Below are positions 1 through 10,879 of a DNA stretch of 64,000 nucleotides, one piece after another. The notes beneath the pieces were generated by a model that saw only the letters and a program-made list of their open reading frames with translations, searched no databases and had not been told where the DNA came from. Each line of letters starts with the position of its first letter. Positions within the stretch are counted from its first letter, which is position 1. The stretch is from assembly GCA_024291935.2 (NCBI GenBank), contig CM044321.1, forward strand, positions 65,280,985 to 65,344,984. The letters are read 5' to 3'. A program made the translations under genes and the position numbers. Source of the DNA: Okapia johnstoni. Lineage: Eukaryota > Chordata > Mammalia > Artiodactyla > Giraffidae.

Positions 1-55
1 CCTGATCTCCTGCACTATAGGCAGATTCTTTACAGTCTTAGCCACCAAGGGCTAC
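1..55 (-). mobile_element. Bov-tA SINE, partial at window edge
   Basis: The first bases read as the antisense tRNA-like head of a Bov-tA SINE: the reversed box-B region, an attctttac block and a gccacca end. The rest of the element lies outside the window, so length and target-site duplication cannot be judged. Confidence 0.75.
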
Positions 56-1439
56 CTAATTATAATTGCAGCTGGTTTGTGAGCAAATGCAACTGGTATT
101 TGGCAGGCAAAGAACTCAGATGGTGAGAGCAGAAGCCAGTGAACATACAAGAGAACAGCCTCCCACTGGCCACAGACATCTGCTGGCATATGGAGAGAAT
201 GAAGAACATCAGTCATTTCAATAAGTCTGTTAAGTGAAGATGTGTTAGGAGTGCTTCTAATGAACCTCCTAAAATTATCAGGGGGGTGAAAGGAGAAGTG
301 CATGTTTAAAGCTTGTCAAATGGTTCATGTTCAGGAGAAGTTGGTCCCCTGTATTTCCTTCAGAAGCCTTCCTAAAAAATGCCTTGCAGAATGATGATTC
401 CTTGGCTTGATAAATCATACTCAAGACTCTGATTTGAATTTTCATTTCCTTTATGCCCCTTTGCTTCACTGCTCTAAGCACATCAATCTGTCTCATAATT
501 CTGGCCAGTTTTTCCTCTCCCTGCTCTAGGGCTATCTTGTTGAAGCTTCATGTCCATGATTTTAGAAATGCACAACTTTCTGGTAGAATGTTAATCTCAG
601 GTTTCCAGAGCAAATTGCTGGGGAGGACACTCCTTGATGGTTAATGGATTTGGAGTTCCATGTGCTTTTTTCCCCAAACGTATAGGATATTTATAGCTGC
701 TTTTGATGTTCTGTGATGTTTGACAGTAGAGTTTTCAAAAAGTCAAATAGAATAAAGTGTCCACCCATGAGCTGAGTGTGCCAAGATCACATTGGGGAGA
801 AGTCATGCTCATTTGTAAAGTATTTTGCTTTAAAAGGCACTTTCCATATGGTACAGCAAAAGAAGGCAAATGTGAGGGAGGAAAATGTGCTTTCTATTTC
901 TGATGATTCTGATTTTCCTTTTCCTGGCTCAGCAAAATTTGGGCTGCACACACTCCTGAATGCCTCTTCTATCCTATCAGGGAGTCCCCTCTGATATGTT
1001 TATAATTGGACAGAAGGAAGAAATATTACAAACCCCATACAGCTGCTCACAACTTGTCTAGCTGCTTAAAAAAAGGATAAAGTTTGTTCCACTGGTCAAG
1101 TGAATTGTATTGGAGCACTTGAGAGAAATAAGTCAGAAAGCTACCTCTTTTAGGCAGCATCATTCCATGATCATGCATTGAGGGCTATCGTTTCTCTTGT
1201 TGTTTGTGAGAGAGAAAGAACTACTCTGTAAAAGAACTGAAACTCTGCATGAGGCTCTTCCAGTGGTCCACCACAGCCATAGAGAGATTCATAACACAGG
1301 AAAGGAGTACCCAGGGCCTGTGCTTCCTCTTCTGAGCCATTAATGGGAGTTAATATCAAACTCAGAGGAGGATCCCATCTTCTCTTAAGTGGGAAAGAGA
1401 CTCTTCCACCCATCATCTCTGGAGATGAATAAATCTCCA
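56..1439. other. Unassigned non-coding stretch
   Basis: I recognise no repeat, RNA gene or supported coding region. Only short open frames occur. The longest, 116 codons on the minus strand at 1171-1521, runs into an L1 3' untranslated region and shows no domain, so I treat it as chance. Confidence 0.4.
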
Positions 1440-1735
1440 GCAGGAATAAAGAGCATAGATGTAGGGGACAGATGTGGGACGACAAATTGGGAGACGAGGA
1501 TTGACGTATGTGTACTGCCAAGCGTAGAACGGATGGCTGATGGGAACCTACTGTGTGGCACAGGGGACTCAGCTCAGTGCTCTGTGGTGACTGAGATGGA
1601 TGGGATGCAGCTGGAGATGGGAGGACGATCCAAGAGGGGCGGGATGCCTGTGTGCAGGTAAGGTGATCGGCTTTGTTTTGCAGTGGAGGCTAGCACCTCA
1701 CTGTAGGGAAACTATACCCCAATAAAGAAAGAGTA
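1440..1735 (+). mobile_element. L1 3' UTR fragment (artiodactyl type)
   Basis: The order of blocks matches the 3' untranslated region of artiodactyl L1: an aattgggaga block, a gttgatgggaacctactg-like block, cacaggg, then a closing stretch ending in ataccccaataaag. No ORF2 sequence is attached, so the copy is strongly 5'-truncated. It is diverged and abuts a second L1 3' end in the same orientation. Confidence 0.65.
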
Positions 1736-2085
1736 TAGGAAAAATGATACAACTAAACTTATTCAAATCACAGAAATAGACTCACAAACTTATAGAACAA
1801 ATGTATGGTTACTGGGGGGAAGAGAGGTGGGTGATAGATTGGGAGTTTGGGACTGACATGTTCACATTGTTAGATTTAAGATAGATAACCAACAAGAACC
1901 TACTGTATAGCACAGGGAGCTCTGCTCAATATTCTGTAATAACCTAAATGCAAAAATAACTTGAAAAAGAATAGATACAAGTATGTGTGTATAACTGAGT
2001 CACTTTTCTGTACACCTGAAACTAATACGACCTTGTTAATCAACTATATTCCAGTATAAAATAAAAATTAACAAAGAGAAAGTAT
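1736..2085 (+). mobile_element. L1 3' UTR fragment, second copy
   Basis: This is a clearer copy of the artiodactyl L1 3' end. It has blocks around agaaatagactcacaaac, ttgggagtttgggactgac, aacctactgtatagcacag, tgtacacctgaaactaa and a final atataaaataaaaatta A-rich tail. It lies in tandem with the preceding L1 end. That could mean two independent insertions or an internally rearranged one. Confidence 0.8.
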
Positions 2086-2462
2086 AGGAGTTTCTTACAA
2101 ATATGTTGCCTCTGTAGGTGACAGCAAGGCTTGATATATCTCTACTCTGGACATAAGCAAGCCCTCACTGCAGGAGACTTCACAGAATTCTTTGGAAAAT
2201 ATATTAAGATGGCATAGTGGAGAAAGGAAAGAAAAGGAAACAGGTCATGTAGGACCCATGTGCAAATTTCATTCTGACATCATTCTGTATGATTCTCGCT
2301 GGGGGTGAAGTGGAACCTGGAGGAATGAGGTCGTGCTTTCAACCCCACTGCTGCTCTCCTCAGTGTGGCTGTGGGTTCACAAGGTGAACTTGTGGGTCAC
2401 AAGATGGGATCCCTAGTGGGCACATAGCACTTTGCAAAATTTATTTAAAACATACAGGGAAG
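2086..2462. other. Unassigned non-coding stretch
   Basis: No repeat family, RNA or coding region recognised between the L1 tail and the CHR-type SINE. Confidence 0.4.
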
Positions 2463-2630
2463 AGACCTCCATGGTGGTCCAGTGGCTAAGACTCTGAGCT
2501 CCTAATATTGGGGGCCTGGGTTCAATTCTTGGTCAGGGAACTTGATGTCACATGCCACAGCTAAAGATCCTGCATGCCACGACTAAGACTTGACACAGCC
2601 AAATAAATGAATAAAAATAAATAAAACATA
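2463..2630 (+). mobile_element. CHR-type tRNA-derived SINE
   Basis: The head reads catggtggtccagtggctaa, followed by a box-B-like gggttcaattcttggtcagg. The body is rich in catgccac-type units and the tail is A-rich (aaataaatgaataaaaat). This is the cetartiodactyl CHR tRNA-Glu-derived SINE pattern. The copy is moderately diverged. Confidence 0.75.
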
Positions 2631-2639
2631 CGGAAAACA

Positions 2640-2756
2640 AGGAGGGCATGGCAACCCAAACCAGTATTCTTACCTGGAGAATCCAACGGACAGAGGAACC
2701 TGACAGGTTACAGTCTATGGGGTCGCAAAGAGTCGGACACCACTGAAGCCACTTAA
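2640..2756 (+). mobile_element. Bov-A fragment
   Basis: Contains the Bov-A unit (ggcaacccaaaccagtattc, a cctggagaatcc block, and a gtcgcaaagagtcggacacc end) without a tRNA head. It lies directly after the A-rich tail of the preceding SINE, suggesting insertion into that tail. Confidence 0.8.
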
Positions 2757-3780
2757 AACACACAGGGAAAACACTTGATGATTATATGGGGAATTTGGCT
2801 TCTGAGTAAGAAAACAGAATCTTCTGAGTGATCCTTAATGTCCATGGAAGAAATCCATTATTTCTTGGCCCAAGTTTACCTTTTTTTGTTGATACTGTTT
2901 AGCTCTTGGAAGTTATATCACCTTAACTTAAAGAGAAACTTTTTAATGATTAAGCAAGAAATAAAAGTTCCCAAAAAGAAATAAAAAATGTAATGATCTG
3001 TAAAGGTCTTGGCTTTACATGGCCTAAGTTTCTCTGTCGAGACTTGTCCCAGGAAAAGACCACTTTTTAGTCTGAAAGCTCCTCCCAGACTTACAAATAT
3101 GCACTGTCCTCTGAAGCCAGTGTCACAAGAGACAGACAGGAACAAACTTGATGACCTCAAAATGGCCTCAGTGTAAAAACTGGTCAGCCGTTAATCTCAG
3201 TAAACTCACTTTTGTTTTCTTTTACATTTAACGAATAAAAAAGATTTTGTTGTTGTAATAATGACATGATTTATCCTTCATGTCTACTCTATTGAATTAG
3301 AAATTTGAAGTGCAGAATTATAGTGTTTTAGATCATAAAAGCTGTCGGGAAACCACGATTCTAATACCTTAGAAACAAACTGACAAAAGGGATCTTTGAA
3401 CTGCAGATTTTTCCTTTATAAACTCCAAGATGCACAGAAAATCCCCAGCTTCAGTTGTAACAAAACCAATAGCCAATCTGAAACATGTTTAATTTTGGAT
3501 GACTTAAAATTGCTAGATCGTTAATTCTTCTGTTATCAGCCTGCTTTCCGAACATAAGATTCCTTTATTTCAAAAGATTAGAGTTTGCCATTTTTGAGTT
3601 TGTAGTTTTTAAGTGACTGTTTCTTTCTTTATAGAAACTTTTCCTTCAAAAAATAAAATGTAACGAGATGGCAGCTGGGACTCATTTTCCAATAGGAAGG
3701 GTTGATGATATTCACAGCTTTCCTGTTCAATTATACTTTATGCCTCTTTGGTATCTTTAATATTAAATTATTACATGAAC
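2757..3780. other. Unassigned AT-rich stretch upstream of BovB
   Basis: About 1 kb with no recognised repeat and only short chance frames. The open frame that enters BovB formally starts upstream at 3702, but its first 27 codons are not BovB-like and belong to flanking DNA. Confidence 0.4.
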
Positions 3781-5767
3781 AGGAACTACGGGTGGAGGTT
3801 CGTGACATTGTACAGGAGACAGGGATCAAGACCATCCCCATGGAAAAGAAATGCAAAAAAGCAAAATGGCTGTCTGAGGAGGCCTTACAAATAGCTGTGA
3901 AAAGAAGAGAAGTGAAAAGCAAAAGAGAAAAGGAAAGATATTCCCATTTGAATGCAGAGTTCCAAAGAATAGCAAGGAGAGATAAGAAAGCCTTCCTCAG
4001 AGATCAATGCAAAGAAATAGAGGAAAGCAACAGAATGGGGAAGACTAGAGATCTCCTCAAGAAAATTAGAGATACCAAGGGAATATTTCATGCAAAGATG
4101 GGCTCGATAAAGGACAGAAATGGTATGGACCTAACAGAAGCAGAAGATATTAAGAAGAGGTGGCAAGAATACACAGAAGAACTGTACAAAAAAGATCTTC
4201 ACGACCCAGATAATCACGATGGTGTGATCACTCACCTAGAGCCAGACATCCTGGAATGTGAAGTCAAGTGGGCCTTAGAAAGCATCACTATGAACAAAGC
4301 TAGTGGAGGTGATGGAATTCCAGTTGAACTATTTCAAATCCTGAAAGATGATGCTGTGAAAGTGCTGCACTCAATATGCCAGCAAATCTGGAAAACTCAG
4401 CTGTGGCCACAGGACTGGAAAAGGTCAGTTTTCGTTCCAATCCCAAAGAAAGGCAATGCCAAAGAATGCTCAAACTACTGCACAATTGCACTCATCTCAC
4501 ACGCTAGTAAAGTAATGCTCAAAATTCTCCAAGCCAGGCTTCAGCAATACATGAACCGTGAACTTCCAGATGTTCAAGCTGGTTTTAGAAAAGGCAGAGG
4601 AGCCAGAGATCAAATTGCCAACATCTGCTGGATCATCGAAAAAGCAAGAGAGTTCCAGAAAAACATCTATTTCTGCCTTATTGACTATGCCAAAGCCTTT
4701 GACTGTGTGGATCACAATAAACTGTGAAAAATTCTGAAAGAGATGGGAATACCGGACCACCTGACCTGCCTCTTGAGAAACCTGTATGCAGGTCAAGAAG
4801 CAAGAGTTAGAACTGGACATGGACCAACAGACTGGTTCCAAATAGGAAAAGGAGTACGTCAAGGCTGTATATTGTCACCGTGCTTATTTAACTTCTATGC
4901 AGAGTACATCACGAGAAATGCTGGGCTGGAAGAAGCACAAGCTGGAATCAAGATTGCCGGGAGAAATATCAATAACCTCAGATATGCAGATGACACCACC
5001 CTTATGGCAGAAAGTGAAGAGGAACTAAAAAGCCTCTTGATGAAAGTGAGAGCGGAGAGTGAAAAAGTTGGCTTAAAGCTCAACATTCAGAAAACTAAGA
5101 TCATGGCATCTGGTCCCATCACTTCATGGGAAGTAGATGGGGAAACAGTGGAAACAGTGTCAGACTTTATTTTTGGGGGGCTCCAAAATCACTACAGATG
5201 GTGATTGCAGCCATGAAATTAAAAGACGCTTACTCCCTGGAAGGAAAGTTATAACCAACCTAGACTGCATATTAAAAAGCAGAGACATTACTTTGCCAAC
5301 AAAGGTCCATCTAATCTAGGCTATAGGTTTTCCAATAGTCATGTATGGATGTGAGAGTTGGACGGTGAAGAAAGCTGAGTGCCGAAGAATTGATGCTTTT
5401 GAAGTGTGGTGTTGGAGAAGACTCTTGAGAGTCCCTTGGACTGCAAGGAGATCCAACCAGCCCATCCTAAAAGAGATCAGTCCTGGGTGTTCATTGGAAG
5501 GACTGATGTTGAAGCTGAAACTCCAATACTTTGGCCACCTCATGCGAAGAGTTGATTCATTGGAAAAGACCCTGATGCTGGGAAGGATTGGAGGCAGGAG
5601 GAGAAGGAGATGACAGAGGATGAGATGGCTGAATGGCATCACTGACTCAATGGACATGAGTTTGGGTGGACTCCGGGAGTTGGTGATGGACAGGGAGGCC
5701 TGGCGTGCTACAATTCATGGGGTTGCAAAGAGTCGGACACGACTGAGTTACTAAACTGAACTGAACA
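3781..5767 (+). mobile_element. BovB LINE (RTE clade), 5'-truncated
   Basis: About 2.0 kb of BovB sense sequence, ending in the (actga)n-like 3' terminus typical of the family. A full BovB is roughly 3.2 kb and carries an apurinic endonuclease followed by reverse transcriptase. This copy begins downstream of the endonuclease, as expected from incomplete target-primed reverse transcription. It is the longest BovB in the window. The neighbouring SINEs share its 3' end, in keeping with the established view that BovB machinery mobilises Bov-tA and Bov-A. I could not define a clean target-site duplication. Confidence 0.95.
3783..5755 (+). pseudogene. BovB reverse transcriptase remnant
   Basis: The product would be the reverse transcriptase that copies BovB RNA into DNA at a nicked target. 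Visible in one frame are motif A (IDYAKAFDCVDH, codons from 4680), motif B (GVRQGC, 4851-4868) and the catalytic motif C YADD (4983-4994), so the polymerase core is legible. The frame is broken by a TGA at 4725-4727 (from an apparent TGG), a +1 slip in the T/G run near 5170-5180, a TAG at 5317-5319, and a TGA at 5611-5613 that looks like CpG decay. The C-terminal part (VMYGCESWTVKKAE, from 5338) continues in the shifted frame. The endonuclease is absent. The copy cannot encode an active protein. Confidence 0.93.
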
Positions 5768-7217
5768 CGATCCTTACACACAGAGTAGCCAAATAGCCTA
5801 TGATCACAGGTTTAAATCTATTGTTCTGCTTTATCCTGTCTCACATTCATTATGAATTCTTTACTTTTAAATATAGCATTCTCATTTATAGTTGTATAAG
5901 AGTTAACCTGGGTTGGCTTCATAGACCTTCACTTTGTCTTTCCAGGTGGTGTCATCTTGTAATGTGTGAGAGTTACTTACAGTGAACAGAATTCTCAGTT
6001 TAGCTCATGGTTGCATTGGGAACACAATCCATGTTCTTTTCCAGCTCTTTCCAGATGCACTGAGTTAACTCCTCCATTTTACAGACATCAAACAGGACAC
6101 TTACTGATAAAAAGAAGTGTAGTTGGACATTGGTAAATACTTGGATGGTGGTGGGGGAAGCAAGCTGTGCTGTGGCCTATGTAATGCTCTGTAAGATGCA
6201 TGAAGACACCAGGCTATCAGTTAGTAGAGTCAGTTGGAGTCAGTGAAAACCATGGGAAGTTATGATTTAGGTGTACATGAAATGTGTCTGGGAAATAGAT
6301 GCTGAGAAATTCTTCAGTAGAATATATCAAAACCAATCTGAACACCCTTGCTTCAGTGGTTTTCTCAATAATTTTATGCTATAATTCTATAAGTGCTTCT
6401 CATTACTTGGTAATAGTTTCTTTCCCCCAGTAAGCCTTTTTGACAGCCAAGTGTTACAAGAAAAATGAAAGTGCATGTTTAGTTAAAATGAAGTACTGAT
6501 TTTCTGTTTCCTGAGAAAGTGATAATAACCATGTGACTTGCACAAAATATTTATGAACATTTACTATGCATTATGGGTGTCATAATGACATCACTACTAG
6601 AAAACCAGAAAATAAAAATTTTCTAAAGAAGCAACAGCATATACTTCAAAAATTGGTAGGTATTTTTAAAATGCCCAAGGATAATAACTAAACATGAACA
6701 GTGGCAAGAAATGTTTTTAATATTTTATATGACTTTTCATATATATCAAATGATTGTTCTCTAAATTTATTTTACTCATGTTAGATTCTGTGGTTTCCTT
6801 TGTATGCATGAAAAGAAAAAGATAGTTCTTAATAAATTGGCCATATTTTTAGAAGAACTTGGTAAACGTTTGAGGAATGTGAGTTTTATGTCAGCGCCAT
6901 CAAATGATTCAAATAGAAATAACAGTCAAATTAATTCCAATCATAGCTCAGTATTTTCAGCCAATTTATGCAATCAAAAAAAACAGGTTTGAATGCTCAC
7001 TTAAGAGAAGATAAAATACTTGCAATTATTGTAAATTTTATTGTAAATTTAGTTAAACATTTCAATATTGAAGGTAAAATTATTTGAACATAAATTGGTG
7101 TAGTGCAATCTTATGATAAAACAAACAAAAACTAAAAAGCCACTTCTGACTATAGTAAGAGATTGATCAAGATGAACCATATTTGAAACTGATTGTAATG
7201 CATGCATAACTGATCAA
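5768..7217. other. Unassigned AT-rich stretch
   Basis: No clear repeat or coding region. A short stretch near 6046-6110 (a cctccattttacagacatc-type block) vaguely resembles antisense MIR but is too short to call. Open frames here are at most about 60 codons. Confidence 0.4.
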
Positions 7218-7434
7218 TGGACTTCCTAAGTGGCTCAGCAGTAAAGAATCCGCCTGCCAACGCAGGAGACTCAGGTTTGATCTCTGTGTCCGGAAGATCC
7301 CTTAGAGAAGGAAATGGCAACCCATTCCAGTATTCTTGCCTGGGAAATCCCATAGACAGAGGAGTCTTGTGGGATACCATCCATGGGGTCGCAAAAAGAG
7401 TACGACATGACTTACTGACTAAACAACAGCAACT
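7218..7434 (+). mobile_element. Bov-tA SINE
   Basis: Complete in order: tRNA-like head (ggacttcctaagtggctcag, aagaatccgcctgcc), gatccc block, Bov-A core (ggcaacccattccagtattc), and the gtcgcaaaaagagtacgaca end. Confidence 0.92.
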
Positions 7435-7799
7435 AGTAGACTTCAGCCCAAACAATCTTAAATACTCTACCAGTTGAAGTAGAAATCAAGACTTGTCAAA
7501 TTTTACAAACGTTTTTATATATACAAATATTTTTATATATACAGATACGTACATGAGGACTTCTATCTTATGGATGCTGACACTCTATTTCGATCTCCTC
7601 TGGCTCCCGGTTTTTCTTTTGTATTTTATCTGTTTATCATTTCTTGGTGACTTCTGAGATGGTACTATCTTTCTGATTCATAAATTCTTTTTCATGAAAT
7701 GTATCTGACTACTTATTTAGTGTATTCTTTATTTCAACTATGACTATATTTATTTATTTTATCATTTTGTTCATATTTTATGTTTTCTCTCAACTTTTT
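7435..7799. other. Unassigned AT-rich stretch between SINEs
   Basis: T-rich sequence with two tandem tttttatatataca units at 7512-7542. No repeat family or gene recognised. Confidence 0.4.
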
Positions 7800-8138
7800 G
7801 GGCTTCCCTGATAGCTCAGTTGGTAAAGAATCCGCCTGCAATGCAGGAGACCCAGTTTCGATTCCTGGGTCGGGAAGATCCCCTGGAGAAGGGATAGGCT
7901 ACCCACTCCAGTATTCTTGGGCCTCCCTTGTGGCTCAGTTGGTAACGAATCTGCCTGCAGTGTGGGAGACCTTGATTTGATCTCTGGGTTGGGAAGATCC
8001 CCTGGAGAAGGGAAAGGCTACCCACTCCAGTATTCTGGCCTAGAGAATTTCATGGATGGTATCAGGCTGTATGATACAGTCCATGGACTTGCAAAGAGCT
8101 GGACAAGACTGAGCAACTTTCACTCACTCACTCACTTG
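7800..8138 (+). mobile_element. Dimeric Bov-tA SINE
   Basis: Two tRNA-like heads lie in tandem. The first unit runs from gggcttccctgatagctcag to the stub ending in gtattctt. A second full head then begins (gggcctcccttgtggctcag), followed by a complete Bov-A body ending caactttcactcactc. The 7-bp direct repeat acttttt at 7793-7799 and 8139-8145 is a plausible target-site duplication. The same head-stub-head architecture recurs at 21.8 kb, so it is a subfamily structure and not a private rearrangement. Confidence 0.9.
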
Positions 8139-8210
8139 ACTTTTTAATATTATTGTTGACTATAAAGGTAAATAATATATAGTGCTTCTCTAAAAGATTA
8201 TATACTTAAA

Positions 8211-8242
8211 ACCTATGTGTGTTTCAAGGAACACACATAGGT
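8211..8242. repeat. Perfect 13-bp inverted repeat (hairpin)
   Basis: Arm 8211-8223 (acctatgtgtgtt) is exactly reverse-complementary to 8230-8242 (aacacacataggt), with a 6-base loop. It lies in unassigned sequence just after a SINE. No U-run follows to suggest a terminator or pol III end. Confidence 0.85.
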
Positions 8243-8339
8243 CTAATTTAGTACTTTAATCACCAATTCTTAATTTGCATTGTTTTATCCACTATTTCCT
8301 GACTGTTTCAGATTTAAATACAATCTTTTTTTTATTGGG

Positions 8340-9357
8340 TGCAATGGTTGAATTATGTCCCCCTGAAAGATACCTTCAAATTTTAGTCCCCAGTACCTGT
8401 AAATGTGGCTTTATTTGGAAATAGGGTCTTTGCAGATGTAATCAAGGTAAGGTCAAACTGAATTAGAGTGGGACCTAAAATCAATTTCCCATGCTCCTTG
8501 GAAGAAAAGCTATGACAACTTAGACAGCTTATTAAAAAGCAGAGACATTACTTTGCCAACAAAGGTCCATCTAGTCAAAGTTATGGTTTTTCCAGTAGTC
8601 ATGTATGGATGTGAGAGTTGGACCATAAAGAAAGCTGAGCACCAAAGAATTGATGCTTTTGAACTGTGATGTGGAGAAGACTCTTGAGAGTCCCTTGGAC
8701 TCCAAGGAGATCAATCCAGTCAATCCTAAAGGAAATCAGTCCTGATTATTCATTGGAAGGACTGGTGCTGAAGCTGAAGCTCCAATACTTTGACCACCTG
8801 ATGTGAAGAACTGACTCATTGGAAAAGACCCTGATGCTGGGAAAGATTGAAGGCAGGAGGAGAAGGGGAAAACAGAGGATGAGATGGTTGGATGATATCA
8901 CCAACTCAATGGACATGAGTTTGAGCAAGCTGTGGGAGTTGGTGATGGACAGGGAAGCCTGGCGTGCTGCAGTCCATGGGGTCACAAATAGTCGGACACA
9001 ACTGAGTGACTGAACTGAACTGAACTGATCTGAAAGTCAGTGATTGGTATTTTTATAAGAGAAAGAAAGGAGACTTGGATACAGAGAAGACCCAAGGGAA
9101 GAAGACTATGTGAAGATGAAGGCAGAGATTACAGTGATGTATCTACCAGTCAAAGAGTGCCAAGGGTTTCCAGGAGCCACCAGAAACTATGAAGAAGCAA
9201 GAAAGAATTCTTCTCTGAGGCCTTCAGCGGGGACATGACCATGCCAATATCTTGATTTGATTTCTAGCCTCCAGAATTCTGAAAGAACAAATTTTTGTTG
9301 TGTTAAGCCACCCAATTTGTGGTGATTTGTTATGGCAGCCCTAGAAAACTGATATAT
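8340..9357 (+). mobile_element. MaLR solo LTR (MLT1-like), interrupted
   Basis: The left part (8340-8491) has the MaLR start, ttgaattatgtccccctg, then a tatttggaaatagggtcttt block. The right part (9034-9357) has a ttttataagagaaag block, agcctccagaattctgaaag, and the typical end gttaagccacccaatttgtg followed by ggcagccctagaaaactgat. A BovB fragment separates the halves. No internal retroviral sequence adjoins it, so it is a solo LTR split by a later insertion. Confidence 0.85.
8492..9033 (+). mobile_element. BovB LINE 3' fragment inside an LTR
   Basis: About 540 bp of the BovB 3' region in sense orientation: ccttggaagaaaagctatga, a catgtatggatgtgagagtt block, a cattggaaaagaccctgatg block, and a closing (actga)n tract. 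It is 5'-truncated and lies within a MaLR LTR, so it is the younger of the two. Small deletions break the encoded frame, for example near 8668. Confidence 0.93.
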
Positions 9358-9601
9358 GATGAAAGGAGATTTTATAGTCAGAAGCCCTTCCAAGCTATAG
9401 AGTTCTTGAATTTTGGCACCATTGCAAATAACAGTACTCCTTCAGGGTTTGCTCATTTCTCTGTGGAGAGGAACTTCATTACCTGCTTAAATCTGGTCAA
9501 AATACATGATTTGGTTGGCATTGGATGGTTCCCTTTATACCCCAGATTTCTGCCAGATTAATGCTTATTTTAGTTTAGCTTCTTTTATGTCTTGTGTTGT
9601 G
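9358..9601. other. Unassigned non-coding stretch
   Basis: No repeat or gene recognised between the LTR end and the CHR-type SINE. Confidence 0.35.
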
Positions 9602-9897
9602 TTTTTTTTTTAATTTATGTATTTATTTATGGCTGTACTGGGTCTTCATTGCTGTGCATGGCCTTTCGCTAGTTGTGGCAGGTGGGGACTACTCTGTAGT
9701 TGCTGTGCACGGGCGTCTCATTGGGGTGGTGTCTCTTGTTGCAGAGCATGGGCTCCAGAGCATGCAGGCTTCAGTAGTTGTGACACATGGGCTTAGTTGC
9801 TCCGTGGCAGGTGGGATCTTCATGGGCCAAGGATCAAACTTGTGTCCCCTGCATTGGTAGGCATATTCTTAACCACTGGGTCACCAGAGAAGTCCTA
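9602..9897 (-). mobile_element. CHR-type SINE, long form
   Basis: Antisense copy. It starts with the T-run complementing an A-tail, then ggctgtactgggtcttcatt, repeated gtgcatgg/gtgcacggg-type units, and the reversed tRNA-like head with aaccactgggtcaccaga. About 296 bp, close to full length for the long CHR form. Confidence 0.85.
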
Positions 9898-9900
9898 GTT

Positions 9901-9905
<5 letters not shown>

Positions 9906-9934
<29 letters not shown>
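9906..9934. repeat. (TG)n microsatellite
   Basis: About 14 uninterrupted TG units directly after a CHR SINE; a likely length-polymorphic marker. Confidence 0.95.
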
Positions 9935-9938
<4 letters not shown>

Positions 9939-10424
9939 CCTCTCAGTTTTCATAACTTTACTAAAAGTTACCTGTAACTAAAGGAAGAAGTAGAAAACTG
10001 TGAGCTCTGTGGAAAGAATGTGGGCAGTGGAGGGAACTGAACAGGGTGTCTGATTCATGTGGATGCCCTCAGCATTCATTCATTACATTCATACATTCAT
10101 CTCTGCCTTTCACATTCAGGGATGTAAGAAAAACCAAGGAAATATTTTTTTGTGTTGGCTTTAAAGTCAGTAGGGTGTCTATATACCATAGGAGTGTAGG
10201 ACCACATGAGTGTCTTTTTCTAAGTACTGAGGGATGCTTTACCTTTTTCAAACTTAATTCTGCAACAGCCCCTTAGCAGTCCACAACCAGGATTAGAAAC
10301 ATTTCTGTTTTTGCTGCAGTGCAGAATTAGTTATATAGTCATCAACTTCAATAATAATACTTCATAGTAATTTGAATATTCTTACAATTTGCTAATATTT
10401 TTGCTCCCCTAAATAATCATGAAT

Positions 10425-10545
10425 TATTTATCACATTTTATTATTACCTATCACAATCTATGTGTGGAAACCAAGATTAGCAAGGTTTAGATATTTAACC
10501 TAAGTCGCAGAACCCCAGTTCAAGGCTGTGTCCAATACTGTATTT
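10425..10545 (-). mobile_element. MIR-like fragment (weak)
   Basis: A ttattattacct block, then ggaaaccaagattagcaagg and acctaagtcgcagaacccc, then agttcaagg. The order resembles antisense MIR core and tRNA region. Strongly diverged; could be chance. Confidence 0.4.
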
Positions 10546-10879
10546 CAACAAAGTATTAAAAACTGTGAGATACTGAGAACATTGTTTTCATCTTTTTGCC
10601 AAATTTCTGGTATATATCATGGACACTGGTTAATGTAGAAAATGTTTTGTTTTTCCATATCAAAGTCTGTCCTCTTAGTTTTGTATTATAGAGAAGACTA
10701 TACTGCCAGTAGGTTAACCAGGAGAACTAATTTGAAGTGGGAAATGAGGTAGAGCATCTTTTTGCAGAAAATGGGAAGTAATCTACTAAATTTCTTTGGC
10801 AGGGTAGCCCAAAGGAGGCAGTCACTTTGGCAGTGATAGATGACAGCGACTTAAAAGTTGTCTTATTTTAGTAACATTC
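10546..10879. other. Unassigned non-coding stretch
   Basis: No repeat or gene recognised. Confidence 0.35.

Noticed and set aside
3702..3782. Start of the 341-codon frame as a real BovB N-terminus
   Set aside because: The first 27 codons match flanking AT-rich DNA and not BovB; the element begins near 3781.
7219..7300. Functional tRNA gene from SINE tRNA-like heads
   Set aside because: All tRNA-like segments in the window are SINE heads without intact cloverleaf folding or terminators.
8211..8242. Rho-independent style terminator or pre-miRNA
   Set aside because: The stem is too short for a miRNA precursor, there is no U-tract, and the genome is a mammalian one.
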